Positions 1-5,841 of a stretch of DNA of 7,355 nt are shown here, one piece after another (position 1 is the stretch's first letter; each line of letters starts with the position of its first letter). The position numbers and the translations under genes are program-made. Source of the stretch: an uncultured Lachnospiraceae bacterium (GTDB taxonomy: Bacteria; Bacillota_A; Clostridia; Lachnospirales; Lachnospiraceae); the NCBI GenBank assembly GCA_947302185.1, contig CAMYVI010000125.1, positions 1-7,355 on the forward strand, read 5' to 3'. Below the pieces are notes generated by a model. It saw nothing but the letters and a program-made list of their open reading frames with translations, was not told the DNA's origin and made no database searches.

Positions 1-947
1 ATGAGACTGTCAACGAGTGGGCGCAGGAAGCCGGGCTTATAGAAGAAGCGGTCGATTCGGAGAAGATCTGCACAAAGATGGATTTGATCCGGATGCTTTG
101 GATCAGAAACTGCAGGCCCGAGTACAAGGCGGCTGCATTGACAACAAAGGTTTCGGATGTGTCCGAAGGCGACATATATGCGGCGTTATGGGCGTATAAG
201 AACGGCATCTCCGCAATCGATGCCGACAAGAAGTTCAAACCTAAAACCGAGCTCACATACGGTGATGTTCTGCAGACGCTTTGGTTCACAAGAGGCAAAC
301 CGGTTCCTACAGAGGAAGTGACCGGATTTGAGAATCTGGATCAGTCCAGTACATACTTTCAGGCTGTTATCTGGGCCGGGGACCAGAAATTGCTTATCAA
401 AGACGAAAGGACCAATTTTGACGGGAGTGAGAAATGCCCTCTGATAGATGCGATCCGATTTATATATTATGAATACCATGTGAGGTCTACCTTCCCGATC
501 ACAAAGCGGCAGTTCGTTGAAGCTGTTGAAGGAGTGACTGTCGAGGCGAGGGAAAATAATTATCATTACGGTGATTCCGATGCAACGCCGCCTACGACAG
601 ATGGTTTTATAAGCTGTGACAGACTCGTCGCCAAGGCTCTTTGGAATCTGGGATACACTGATCAGACGCCGGGCGGGTTCGCATTGGGACATGAGGATAT
701 GTTCTACTATCTACGTGAGCACGGATTTGTGGAGAGCCAGGATATCAATGACGTGGGATACGGGTCGATTGTCTGTACTTACGCGGGAGATTACGGTCAT
801 ACATTTGTTATGGTATCGTGGGATCCTTCAACGGACACGGTCGTTAAATATGATGAGGGGTCTGAGGCGAGAATATATGCCGACCAGCCGTTTACGGAGG
901 GATGGAACGGTGAGGATTTCCGCTGCGTCTTTAATATACCGGATTGA
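1..947 (+). CDS. S-layer-homology-like repeats plus C-terminal cysteine peptidase/amidase domain, 5' end missing
   Basis: The reading frame is open from base 3 and runs 314 residues to a TGA at 945-947; the true start lies beyond the left edge. Three SLH-like repeats are seen: a partial one at visible residues 1-40 (WAQEAGLI ... MDLIRMLW), one at about 53-103 (DIYAALWAYKNGIS, KFKPKTELTYGDVLQTLW) and one at about 109-160 (YFQAVIWAGDQKLLI). SLH repeats usually bind secondary cell-wall polymers, so the product is likely exported and wall-bound, although the signal peptide cannot be seen. The C-terminal part (about 170-314) resembles NlpC/P60 or CHAP papain-like amidases: a candidate nucleophile Cys205 in FISCDRLVAKALWNLGY and a candidate His266 in GDYGHTFVMVSWD. 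This suggests cleavage of peptidoglycan peptides or a related amide bond. The SLH repeats are fairly divergent and the peptidase assignment is by motif only. A capsid- or toxin-like C39/C40 relative is the alternative. Confidence 0.72.
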   Translation, partial: ETVNEWAQEAGLIEEAVDSEKICTKMDLIRMLWIRNCRPEYKAAALTTKVSDVSEGDIYAALWAYKNGISAIDADKKFKPKTELTYGDVLQTLWFTRGKPVPTEEVTGFENLDQSSTYFQAVIWAGDQKLLIKDERTNFDGSEKCPLIDAIRFIYYEYHVRSTFPITKRQFVEAVEGVTVEARENNYHYGDSDATPPTTDGFISCDRLVAKALWNLGYTDQTPGGFALGHEDMFYYLREHGFVESQDINDVGYGSIVCTYAGDYGHTFVMVSWDPSTDTVVKYDEGSEARIYADQPFTEGWNGEDFRCVFNIPD

Positions 948-954
948 GGATTAG

Positions 955-1000
955 AAAGGGATTAATCAGAAACGCCGAGGCGCTTATGATTAATCCCTTT
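955..1000. terminator. Long inverted repeat between convergent genes, probable two-way terminator
   Basis: AAAGGGATTAATCA (955-968) is perfectly repeated in inverse as TGATTAATCCCTTT (987-1000), a 14-base-pair stem. A small second stem, CGC/GCG around CGAG, sits in the 18-base loop. It starts 7 bases after the stop of the SLH gene and ends 8 bases before the stop of the GH32 gene on the other strand, the expected place for a terminator serving both. Each strand ends the stem in only three T residues, so the U-tract is weak. Function as a terminator is inferred from stem and position. Confidence 0.7.
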
Positions 1001-1008
1001 CATGAAGT

Positions 1009-2499
1009 TTACAGAACGATGTCGTATTTTTCCACATCAAGCAGCAGGCTGCCTTCCGCTGCAAATGAAATCTCCCGTGCCTCTGCAGGAGTATCTATCA
1101 CGGATGTCATTACCTTCTCCCCACCGTTAATGAAGATTTCCACAGAAAGTCTGTCAATGATGACGCGAAGAGTGAGCTCTCTGAGATTGGAATCGAGCTG
1201 CATCCGTCTTACAGGGAGCACATCGTCGGCGTATCCTGAGTTTGTTCTGTCGAAAAGACAGGCTCCGCTTGTCATGTCGCAGGAGAATACTGAACGGTAA
1301 CTCTCATTCTGTGCCAGTCTCATCTCAAATCTGCAAGTGCTGCCCCCGTCCGGGACTGCAACATGCACTGTCATATCAATACATCTGCCGGAAATACCGG
1401 GTAGGGACGCTTCGCCGGACAGAGCGTATTCCTTCACGGACACGGGATTCCTGCGGCATAGTTCGAGTTCCCTGACAGGTGTCTGCAGCAGGCGCCCATT
1501 CTTAACACGGAGCTCTCGCGGAACAGTCATCATGCCGGTCCATCCGCGCCCGCCGTCCCTTTTCCCGGAAAAACGGTTCTCCCAGGCCTGCATCCATGCA
1601 ATCATGATTCTGCGGCCGTCTTCCGACTTAAGAGTCTGAGTTGCATAAAAGTCGTAGCCAAAGTCGATAGCATGGACTTCTTTTCTCGTAAATGTATGTG
1701 TATCGGGATCATAAGTGCCGCTAAGCAGCATATTGCCGTGTCTGTTCTGGAATTCTCCGCCGTAAGACATATCCTGCGGAGATATGAGAATGAACGCTGT
1801 GCCGTCAATCTCGAAAAACTCCGGGCATTCCCACATTTTTCCATACTCATTTCTGCATGACTCAAGTACATTCAGGAAATCCCAGTGTACTGCGTCTGTG
1901 CTCCTGTACAGAAGAAGCTGCCCGGATCCGTCGGGGGCACGATTGCCGATGAGAGCCATGTATGCATTTTCCCTCTCATCCCACCAGAGTTTGGGATCGC
2001 GGAAATCATATATGCTTGCGCCTTCCGGAAGATCCGCCTCTGTGATGACCGGATTTCCTTCGTACTTATCATAATCATGTCCGTCACCGAAAGCAAGGCA
2101 CTGGACCTGGAGAATATGCTCCTCACCCTCATTTCTGTTGACCGGCATACGTCCCGTATACAGCAGCATATGGCGACCGTCAGGAGTTTCCACTGCGCTG
2201 CCCGACCAGCAGCCTTCTCTGTCAGAATCGCTGTCCGGAGCAAGTGCACACGGAAGGTATTCCCAGTGAATGAGATCTTTGGACTTTACATGGCCCCAGT
2301 GCATCGGACCCCATACCGTGTCGTAGGGATAGTACTGGTAGAACAGGTGGTACTCGCCCTGATAAACAGAAAATCCGTTAGGATCATTCATCCAGCCAAG
2401 CAGAGGTGATACGTGAAAAAGAGGTCTTTCATCCGGATTAATCCGGCTGCTTTCTGAATTTTCGTAGCTGCGTACGATGGAAAGAATATCGCCAACCAT
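1009..2499 (-). CDS. GH32 beta-fructofuranosidase / sucrose-6-phosphate hydrolase
   Basis: This 496-residue protein is a glycoside hydrolase family 32 enzyme, cleaving the fructose end of sucrose, sucrose-6-phosphate or short fructans with retention of configuration. All three family landmarks are present: WMNDPNG with the nucleophile Asp39, FRDPKLWW with the transition-state stabiliser Asp168, and WECPEFFE with the acid/base Glu224. The CWSGSAV strand motif is at 97-103. The five-bladed propeller fills roughly residues 25-340 and a C-terminal beta-sandwich (SVEIFINGGEKVMTS near the end) follows; the length is normal. No signal peptide is present, so it should act in the cytoplasm on imported sugar. 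The start is set by TCCTCCTT on the plus strand at 2508-2515 (AAGGAGGA in mRNA), 8 bases before ATG. No PTS sucrose permease or LacI regulator is adjacent, so the substrate (phosphorylated or free sucrose, or fructo-oligosaccharide) cannot be fixed; sacA/scrB would be the name if it is the former. Confidence 0.95.
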   Translation of the reverse strand: MVGDILSIVRSYENSESSRINPDERPLFHVSPLLGWMNDPNGFSVYQGEYHLFYQYYPYDTVWGPMHWGHVKSKDLIHWEYLPCALAPDSDSDREGCWSGSAVETPDGRHMLLYTGRMPVNRNEGEEHILQVQCLAFGDGHDYDKYEGNPVITEADLPEGASIYDFRDPKLWWDERENAYMALIGNRAPDGSGQLLLYRSTDAVHWDFLNVLESCRNEYGKMWECPEFFEIDGTAFILISPQDMSYGGEFQNRHGNMLLSGTYDPDTHTFTRKEVHAIDFGYDFYATQTLKSEDGRRIMIAWMQAWENRFSGKRDGGRGWTGMMTVPRELRVKNGRLLQTPVRELELCRRNPVSVKEYALSGEASLPGISGRCIDMTVHVAVPDGGSTCRFEMRLAQNESYRSVFSCDMTSGACLFDRTNSGYADDVLPVRRMQLDSNLRELTLRVIIDRLSVEIFINGGEKVMTSVIDTPAEAREISFAAEGSLLLDVEKYDIVL

Positions 2500-2507
2500 T
2501 CGGCATG

Positions 2508-2515
2508 TCCTCCTT
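2508..2515 (-). promoter_or_regulatory. Strong ribosome binding site of the GH32 gene
   Basis: On the minus strand AAGGAGGA precedes the ATG at 2499 by 8 bases. It is a near-perfect complement of the 16S anti-Shine-Dalgarno sequence. It settles the start, since the nearby ATG at 2506-2504 is out of frame. Confidence 0.8.
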
Positions 2516-2555
2516 TATATGATGGAATATTTAGTCTGATCAACTATTTGTAACA

Positions 2556-2596
2556 TTTTAACATAAAAGTAACTGTTCAGCTACCTGAACAGTTAC
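2556..2596 (-). terminator. Hairpin terminator after the phosphatase gene
   Basis: GTAACTGTTCAG (2569-2580) and CTGAACAGTTAC (2585-2596) form a perfect 12-base-pair stem with a 4-base loop. Read on the minus strand it starts 7 bases after the phosphatase stop codon and is followed by TTTTATGTT, a moderate U-tract. It should end the phosphatase transcript and separate it from the GH32 gene, whose own promoter must then lie in about 2516-2568. No convincing -35/-10 pair was found there. An alternative use of the same dyad as an operator is possible. Confidence 0.72.
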
Positions 2597-2603
2597 AGTG
2601 AAG

Positions 2604-4139
2604 TTACTCTAACATTTTTGCTCTGAAGGAATCTATTGTCTCCTTGCTCACTCCTCTCTGAAGGAGATAGTTCTCAATCTTATCCTGAAGTGTGGCGCCT
2701 TCAAAGTTCTGCTTTATGTAGGCAATCATTTCTTTATAGTAAGTTTCCGTGTTATCTCTGGTCCGGGGACCGTAAATCGAGAACGAAGAAAGCTCATATT
2801 CTTTATTGATATCGCTTTCCGAGACGCCCAGGAGTCCAAGAATCAGGAAGGAGAGTGTTCCGGTGCGGTCACAGCCGATTGCACAGTGGTAATATAGTGG
2901 TCCTTCCGAGTTCAGCATGTCGAAGATCTGAACAACCTGACCGGCGTTGGTCTCGTCGCTGACAAAGTCGAGATAAAGCTGCATCGGAACTCTTATATAA
3001 TTGAGAGATTCGCTGAGCGATGAGACTCCGTCTAACATGATTTCCGAATCCCATCTGAGATCCAGCTCGTTTCGGATACCGAGTCTGTTAAGGAAGAGAG
3101 AGGCGTCATTGTCAGAAATCAGACGCTGCCCGCCGCCGTCGAAGGCAGAGCCTCTGTAAAGGAGACCGTATCGGACATGCCTTCCGTCTGCGGTAGACCA
3201 GCCGCCCAGATCGCGTACGTTATTGAGAGATTCGGTTCGGATCCCTCTCATCTCATAGGATCGGACGCAAAAGCTCTCAGAAACAACCAGGTGAGAGCTT
3301 ATGATCTGACTACCTTCCCCGGAATCCGATGTTGCGGTGTATTCTTCCGCAAATATCTGACAGCCGCAGAGATCACCGGGTATCAGATTATATATTTCAG
3401 CTGTTCCTCCGGAAGGAATACCTCTCTGAACAAATATTGTGTTCTCTTCCAACGTTGAGTAGACCTGGACCTCATAAGTACGGCCCGGCTCATCATCAGG
3501 TACGGTGATCGATACCGGAGCAGGTTTATCCCATATTGAACCGTCAGTCGGGATACACGCTGTGACCATGGTGTAGGAATAATCATTATCGTCGTAACCG
3601 GCAATCACATTCAAAAAATAGTTTTCCGGTCCGTTGAGAATCGAATAGATCGGAATACCGCTGAGCTCCGCATAAGTTATCTCGGGTGTTTCTATGTGTT
3701 TTTGGTCCGGCTTTCCGGCTTCGCTGTTCCCGGCAGCATCCGAATCCGCCTGTCCCTGAGGTTCCCCGGCTGTCGTTCCCCGATCGTCTTCAGATGTTTC
3801 GGACTGACTTTCGGATCCTGTATCTTTGTCTGTATCCGGTTTTTCAGGCGCAGCTTCATCCTTTCGTGCAGATGAGACTTCAGTGTCCGCTGCGGTCATC
3901 TGTACAGTTTCATCTGCAGAGATATGCGACTCGTCAGGATACTGCCGGCCTGCTTCCAAATGGACCTCATTGACTGAATCGTTTGAATCTCTGTTTCCGG
4001 ATAGTGCATCAAAAAGGCTATTTGTTAATGTGGTGACCGGAGCTATTGATATACCGAAAATCCGGCTGTATATACCGATATCGAACAGGATCAGTAAAAC
4101 AAGGACTAACACTGCCCCGTAAAGTTTAAGTTTTTTCAA
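2604..4139 (-). CDS. Membrane-anchored extracellular tyrosine/lipid phosphatase-like protein
   Basis: The C-terminal 210 residues are a cysteine-based phosphatase of the bacterial tyrosine-phosphatase-3 (LipA-like, dual tyrosine/phosphoinositide) type. Hallmarks are NVRDLGGW (about 307-314), LLYRGSAF, LGIRNELDLRWDSE and the CX5R loop HCAIGCDRTG with Cys419 and Arg425 (511-residue numbering). Ahead of it lie a single hydrophobic segment at about 6-27 (LYGAVLVLVLLILFDIGIY), an acidic Ser/Thr/Asp/Glu-rich linker at about 50-155, and a beta-rich, fibronectin-III-like stretch at about 195-295 ending in EMRGIRTESLNNVRDLGG. The lysine-rich N-terminus predicts inside-to-outside insertion, so the phosphatase should face outward. 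Its substrate is unknown: a phosphotyrosine protein, phosphoinositide or wall phosphate are all possible. The start is chosen as TTG at 4139, with GGAG five bases upstream. An in-frame TTG at 4166 would add nine residues (520 in total) but has no ribosome binding site. The gene has its own promoter and terminator. Confidence 0.85.
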   Translation of the reverse strand: MKKLKLYGAVLVLVLLILFDIGIYSRIFGISIAPVTTLTNSLFDALSGNRDSNDSVNEVHLEAGRQYPDESHISADETVQMTAADTEVSSARKDEAAPEKPDTDKDTGSESQSETSEDDRGTTAGEPQGQADSDAAGNSEAGKPDQKHIETPEITYAELSGIPIYSILNGPENYFLNVIAGYDDNDYSYTMVTACIPTDGSIWDKPAPVSITVPDDEPGRTYEVQVYSTLEENTIFVQRGIPSGGTAEIYNLIPGDLCGCQIFAEEYTATSDSGEGSQIISSHLVVSESFCVRSYEMRGIRTESLNNVRDLGGWSTADGRHVRYGLLYRGSAFDGGGQRLISDNDASLFLNRLGIRNELDLRWDSEIMLDGVSSLSESLNYIRVPMQLYLDFVSDETNAGQVVQIFDMLNSEGPLYYHCAIGCDRTGTLSFLILGLLGVSESDINKEYELSSFSIYGPRTRDNTETYYKEMIAYIKQNFEGATLQDKIENYLLQRGVSKETIDSFRAKMLE

Positions 4140-4144
4140 GACTT

Positions 4145-4148
4145 CTCC
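4145..4148 (-). promoter_or_regulatory. Ribosome binding site that selects a TTG start
   Basis: On the minus strand GGAG is followed by AAGTC and then TTG (4139-4137), opening with Met-Lys-Lys-Leu-Lys before the membrane segment, a typical N-terminus. The ATG at 4150-4148 on the same strand meets a stop after four codons and can be excluded. Confidence 0.55.
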
Positions 4149-4175
4149 ATTTCTGTGATGATTCAAAGAATGACA

Positions 4176-4194
4176 GCGATGTATTCTTCATCGC
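4176..4194 (-). promoter_or_regulatory. Stem-loop in the phosphatase mRNA leader
   Basis: GCGATG (4176-4181) and CATCGC (4189-4194) form a perfect 6-base-pair stem around a 7-base loop. It lies in the roughly 110-base leader predicted between the minus-strand promoter and the TTG start. A second possible stem, CGCGC (4192-4196) with GCGCG (4224-4228), overlaps it and would be mutually exclusive. No U-tract follows, so it does not look like a terminator. Its role is unknown. Confidence 0.35.
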
Positions 4195-4231
4195 GCAGTG
4201 CCCGTGACTTAGTCGTGAGATACGCGCGCAA

Positions 4232-4246
4232 GGTTCTTGAAGAACC
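4232..4246. promoter_or_regulatory. Perfect 15-base dyad near the phosphatase transcription start
   Basis: GGTTCTT-G-AAGAACC is a perfect palindrome around one central base. It falls just downstream of the predicted minus-strand start site (near 4250), a classic repressor position. It could equally form an RNA hairpin with a 5-base stem and 5-base loop. It does not match the Bacillus LexA site (CGAAC-N4-GTTCG), so no regulator is named. Confidence 0.45.
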
Positions 4247-4256
4247 CGCAAACTGC

Positions 4257-4285
4257 ATTTTACTCTACTTCTGCGAAGTCGGCAA
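4257..4285 (-). promoter_or_regulatory. Promoter for the phosphatase gene
   Basis: On the minus strand TTGCCG (4285-4280) is followed after 17 bases by TAAAAT (4262-4257). This matches sigma-A consensus at 4 of 6 and 5 of 6 positions with ideal spacing. The start site would be near 4250, giving a leader of about 110 bases. Confidence 0.55.
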
Positions 4286-4292
4286 CAAATTC

Positions 4293-4307
4293 AAATGATT
4301 TTCATTT
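4293..4307. promoter_or_regulatory. Fur-box-like dyad overlapping the lipoprotein promoter
   Basis: AAATGA-TTT-TCATTT is a perfect 6-base-pair dyad. Centred on 4300 it agrees with the classic 19-base Fur consensus at 11 positions, all in the inner half-sites (AATGAT and TCATT). It covers the -35 element of the plus promoter, so a bound protein could block transcription. Iron control is only a suggestion: the match is partial and the downstream lipoprotein is not a known iron gene. Confidence 0.3.
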
Positions 4308-4327
4308 ATCGGCATTTGCAGTATAAT
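4299..4327 (+). promoter_or_regulatory. Promoter for the lipoprotein gene
   Basis: TTTTCA (4299-4304), a 17-base spacer and a perfect TATAAT (4322-4327) form a good sigma-A promoter with a start near 4334. It stands 14 bases from the -35 of the divergent phosphatase promoter. Because it lies downstream of the possible ATG at 4295, it also rules out that start. Confidence 0.68.
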
Positions 4328-4375
4328 GATATTTATTCAGAACATAAGAGCATCAGCACAGGAAAGGCATCGATT

Positions 4376-5497
4376 ATGAATTACAGATCTATACACATCA
4401 GGAAAGTCTTTGCCGTATTATGCACGGTAATTCTTGTTTTCGGAGGGTGCGGAAAAGTACGGGAAAGTGAGACAGATCGGACGGAGCCTGTCATGACGCC
4501 CACCGGGTCTCCTGAATTCAAACCTGAGAACGCTTCGGATCTTGCAGGTAAAACAGCGGAGAAGCTTGAAAATCTTAAATCCGTACATATGAACCTGTCA
4601 GCCGATGTAAGCGCGACTTTAGATATTCTCGGGACTATAATGAGCGGACTGGGAAATAACGGCAGCGGCGAAGGTTTTGTTCCGGATCTTGACAGCATAC
4701 TCGGAAATTCCGTATCATCCCGGGACGAGGGGCATCGCGAGAGCACAGATCCGCTGATGGCAGTAACGTTTCCGAAGATACGGGATGTCGGGATTTCCGG
4801 GAAGACAGCCGGAGCAATCATGAAGACAAGCGGCGGCTCCGAATCGAATGACGCTATGTTTTCAATGAGACTTCTGTATGAAGCCGATATTCAGGATGAT
4901 CCTGCCGGAATGCATTTTTTCGGCGGTGCGGATTTCAGCATAATGGGAAATTCCGGCAAGGTGCCGGTCGACGCTTATTATTTTGAGGAGGGTAGTGAGC
5001 ACGCGCTGTATACACAGGAAGAGGGCGTGTGGAAAAGACAGACCGTCGAGATGGAGGATGTCAGTCCTTCAATGAGCAGCACTTTTTTCAGGAAAATAGA
5101 GGATGGAACCGTGAATGCCGGACTTTCAGATATAAATGTCGAAGTGAACGGTCATGATACTTATCGCCTGAACGTCACCGTGTCGGGTGAAAACATAGAG
5201 AGCCTGCTGCCTCAGATCATGGGACCTCTTGAGAGTGCTGTGGAAAATAACGGGACCCTTAACTCGCTGTTCGGATCTGCTTCAGATTCCGTAGATCTTA
5301 CAAACGTAGAAATTCCCGTTAAAATATATATTGACCGGGAGACATTATATCCCGTTCAAATGAGAATGGAAATGACACAGTTCGGAAAAGAAGTACTTGA
5401 TTCACTCAGCCTTGTGAAGGTTAATGTGGATGCATTCGACGCGGTAATTGACTACAGCCGGATCAATGAAACATCTGCGGGGAAAGCGCCTGCATAA
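4376..5497 (+). CDS. Lipoprotein, LolA/LppX-like fold suspected (DUF6612-like)
   Basis: The 373-residue product begins with a lipoprotein signal peptide: basic start (RSIHIRK), hydrophobic core (VFAVLCTVILVF) and a loose lipobox VFGGC with Cys25 as the probable lipidated residue. A low-complexity spacer (to about residue 50) precedes a domain opening LAGKTAEKLENLKSVHMNLSADV and closing with a strand-rich part (VEIPVKIYIDRETLYPVQMRMEMTQFG). This pattern is typical of Gram-positive lipoproteins with a LolA/LppX-type half-barrel, often labelled DUF6612. Such proteins sit on the outer face of the membrane and may bind a hydrophobic ligand, but no catalytic motif is visible and the function is unknown. 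The ATG at 4376 is supported by AGGAAAGG (4360-4367) eight bases upstream and by the promoter at 4299-4327; the open frame reaching back to an ATG at 4295 is not used. No clear terminator follows. Confidence 0.8.
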   Translation: MNYRSIHIRKVFAVLCTVILVFGGCGKVRESETDRTEPVMTPTGSPEFKPENASDLAGKTAEKLENLKSVHMNLSADVSATLDILGTIMSGLGNNGSGEGFVPDLDSILGNSVSSRDEGHRESTDPLMAVTFPKIRDVGISGKTAGAIMKTSGGSESNDAMFSMRLLYEADIQDDPAGMHFFGGADFSIMGNSGKVPVDAYYFEEGSEHALYTQEEGVWKRQTVEMEDVSPSMSSTFFRKIEDGTVNAGLSDINVEVNGHDTYRLNVTVSGENIESLLPQIMGPLESAVENNGTLNSLFGSASDSVDLTNVEIPVKIYIDRETLYPVQMRMEMTQFGKEVLDSLSLVKVNVDAFDAVIDYSRINETSAGKAPA

Positions 5498-5542
5498 AGT
5501 AAAGGTATACAGACCAAAGATCCCCCATTTACATAATAGGTA

Positions 5543-5570
5543 TTGACAAGGAGTGGAGTGTTTGTATAAT
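5543..5570 (+). promoter_or_regulatory. Consensus promoter of the riboswitch-ribU unit
   Basis: A perfect TTGACA (5543-5548), a 16-base spacer and a perfect TATAAT (5565-5570) predict a start near 5577. The untranslated leader would then be about 265 bases, holding the riboswitch, a terminator and the hairpin over the ribosome binding site. A promoter this strong fits a gene held in check by attenuation. Confidence 0.85.
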
Positions 5571-5616
5571 GATGTTTAGTAAGGCTAAGCACCTTACGGT
5601 ACAAGTAAAGCAGGAA

Positions 5617-5741
5617 AGTTCTTCGGGGCGGGGTGCAAGTCCCCACCGGCGGTAAAGTCCGCGACCACCATTGGTGAATGAACCGGTGACACATACAGTG
5701 AATTCCGGTACCGACAGTATAGTCTGGATGTGAGAAGAAAT
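5617..5741 (+). promoter_or_regulatory. FMN riboswitch (RFN element)
   Basis: This is a complete flavin mononucleotide aptamer. P1 is the perfect pair TTCTTC (5619-5624) with GAAGAA (5734-5739). Between them are the conserved RFN blocks: CGGGGCGGGGTGCAAGTCCC, ACCGGCGGTAAAGTCCGCGA, GAACCGGTGAC, AATTCCGGTACCGACAGTAT and AGTCTGGATG. When FMN is plentiful it binds and stabilises P1, which in this class turns the downstream gene off. The variable arm is short (ACCACCATTGGTGAAT). It sits between a consensus promoter and a terminator, directly upstream of a riboflavin transporter, the classic setting. Confidence 0.97.
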
Positions 5742-5766
5742 GAGCGATTATTAAAGCGCCAAGTTC

Positions 5767-5796
5767 AGCCCCGGATAGATCATCCGGGGCTCTTTC
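5767..5796 (+). terminator. Riboswitch-controlled terminator
   Basis: AGCCCCGGAT (5767-5776) pairs with ATCCGGGGCT (5782-5791), a 10-base-pair GC-rich stem with a 5-base loop, followed by the U-rich CTTTCGTT. A lower stem AGTTCA (5762-5767) with TGAACT (5799-5804) could form around it. The left arm can instead pair with TTCGGGGC (5622-5629) in the 5' side of P1/P2 (GCCCCGGA, with one G-U pair). That gives a plausible antiterminator that FMN binding would break. The U-tract is interrupted, so termination may be partial. Confidence 0.75.
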
Positions 5797-5797
5797 G

Positions 5798-5840
5798 TTG
5801 AACTCCCTGTGACAGTTATCCGATTCAGAAAGGAGTTCAA
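5798..5840 (+). promoter_or_regulatory. Hairpin that masks the ribU ribosome binding site
   Basis: TTGAACTCC (5798-5806) is perfectly complementary to GGAGTTCAA (5832-5840), which contains the GGAG of the ribU Shine-Dalgarno sequence (AGGAG, 5831-5835, six bases before ATG). Formed, this 9-base-pair stem would block translation. Its left strand overlaps the outer arm of the preceding terminator, so the two folds compete. That is read from pairing alone; it could serve as a second, translational check on transcripts that escape termination. Confidence 0.6.
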
Positions 5841-5841
5841 T

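Noticed and set aside
186..692. Long antisense open frame inside the SLH-peptidase gene
   Set aside because: It shadows a gene with clear domain motifs, has no recognisable domain and no sensible binding site.
1602..2409. Several open frames of 60-174 codons on both strands within the GH32 gene
   Set aside because: The GH32 frame carries all catalytic motifs. The others are low-complexity, arginine- and serine-rich translations typical of shadow frames.
2516..2568. Promoter for the GH32 gene
   Set aside because: The stretch is AT-rich with several partial -10 candidates, but none pairs with a -35 at 16-18 bases. One likely exists but cannot be placed.
3686..4122. Plus-strand open frames opposite the acidic linker of the phosphatase
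   Set aside because: They arise from the biased codon composition of the Asp/Glu/Ser-rich linker; no start signal or domain is visible.
4295..4375. In-frame upstream ATG extending the lipoprotein by 27 residues
   Set aside because: It lies upstream of and within the promoter (TATAAT at 4322-4327), has no ribosome binding site, and would bury the lipoprotein signal peptide behind a polar stretch.
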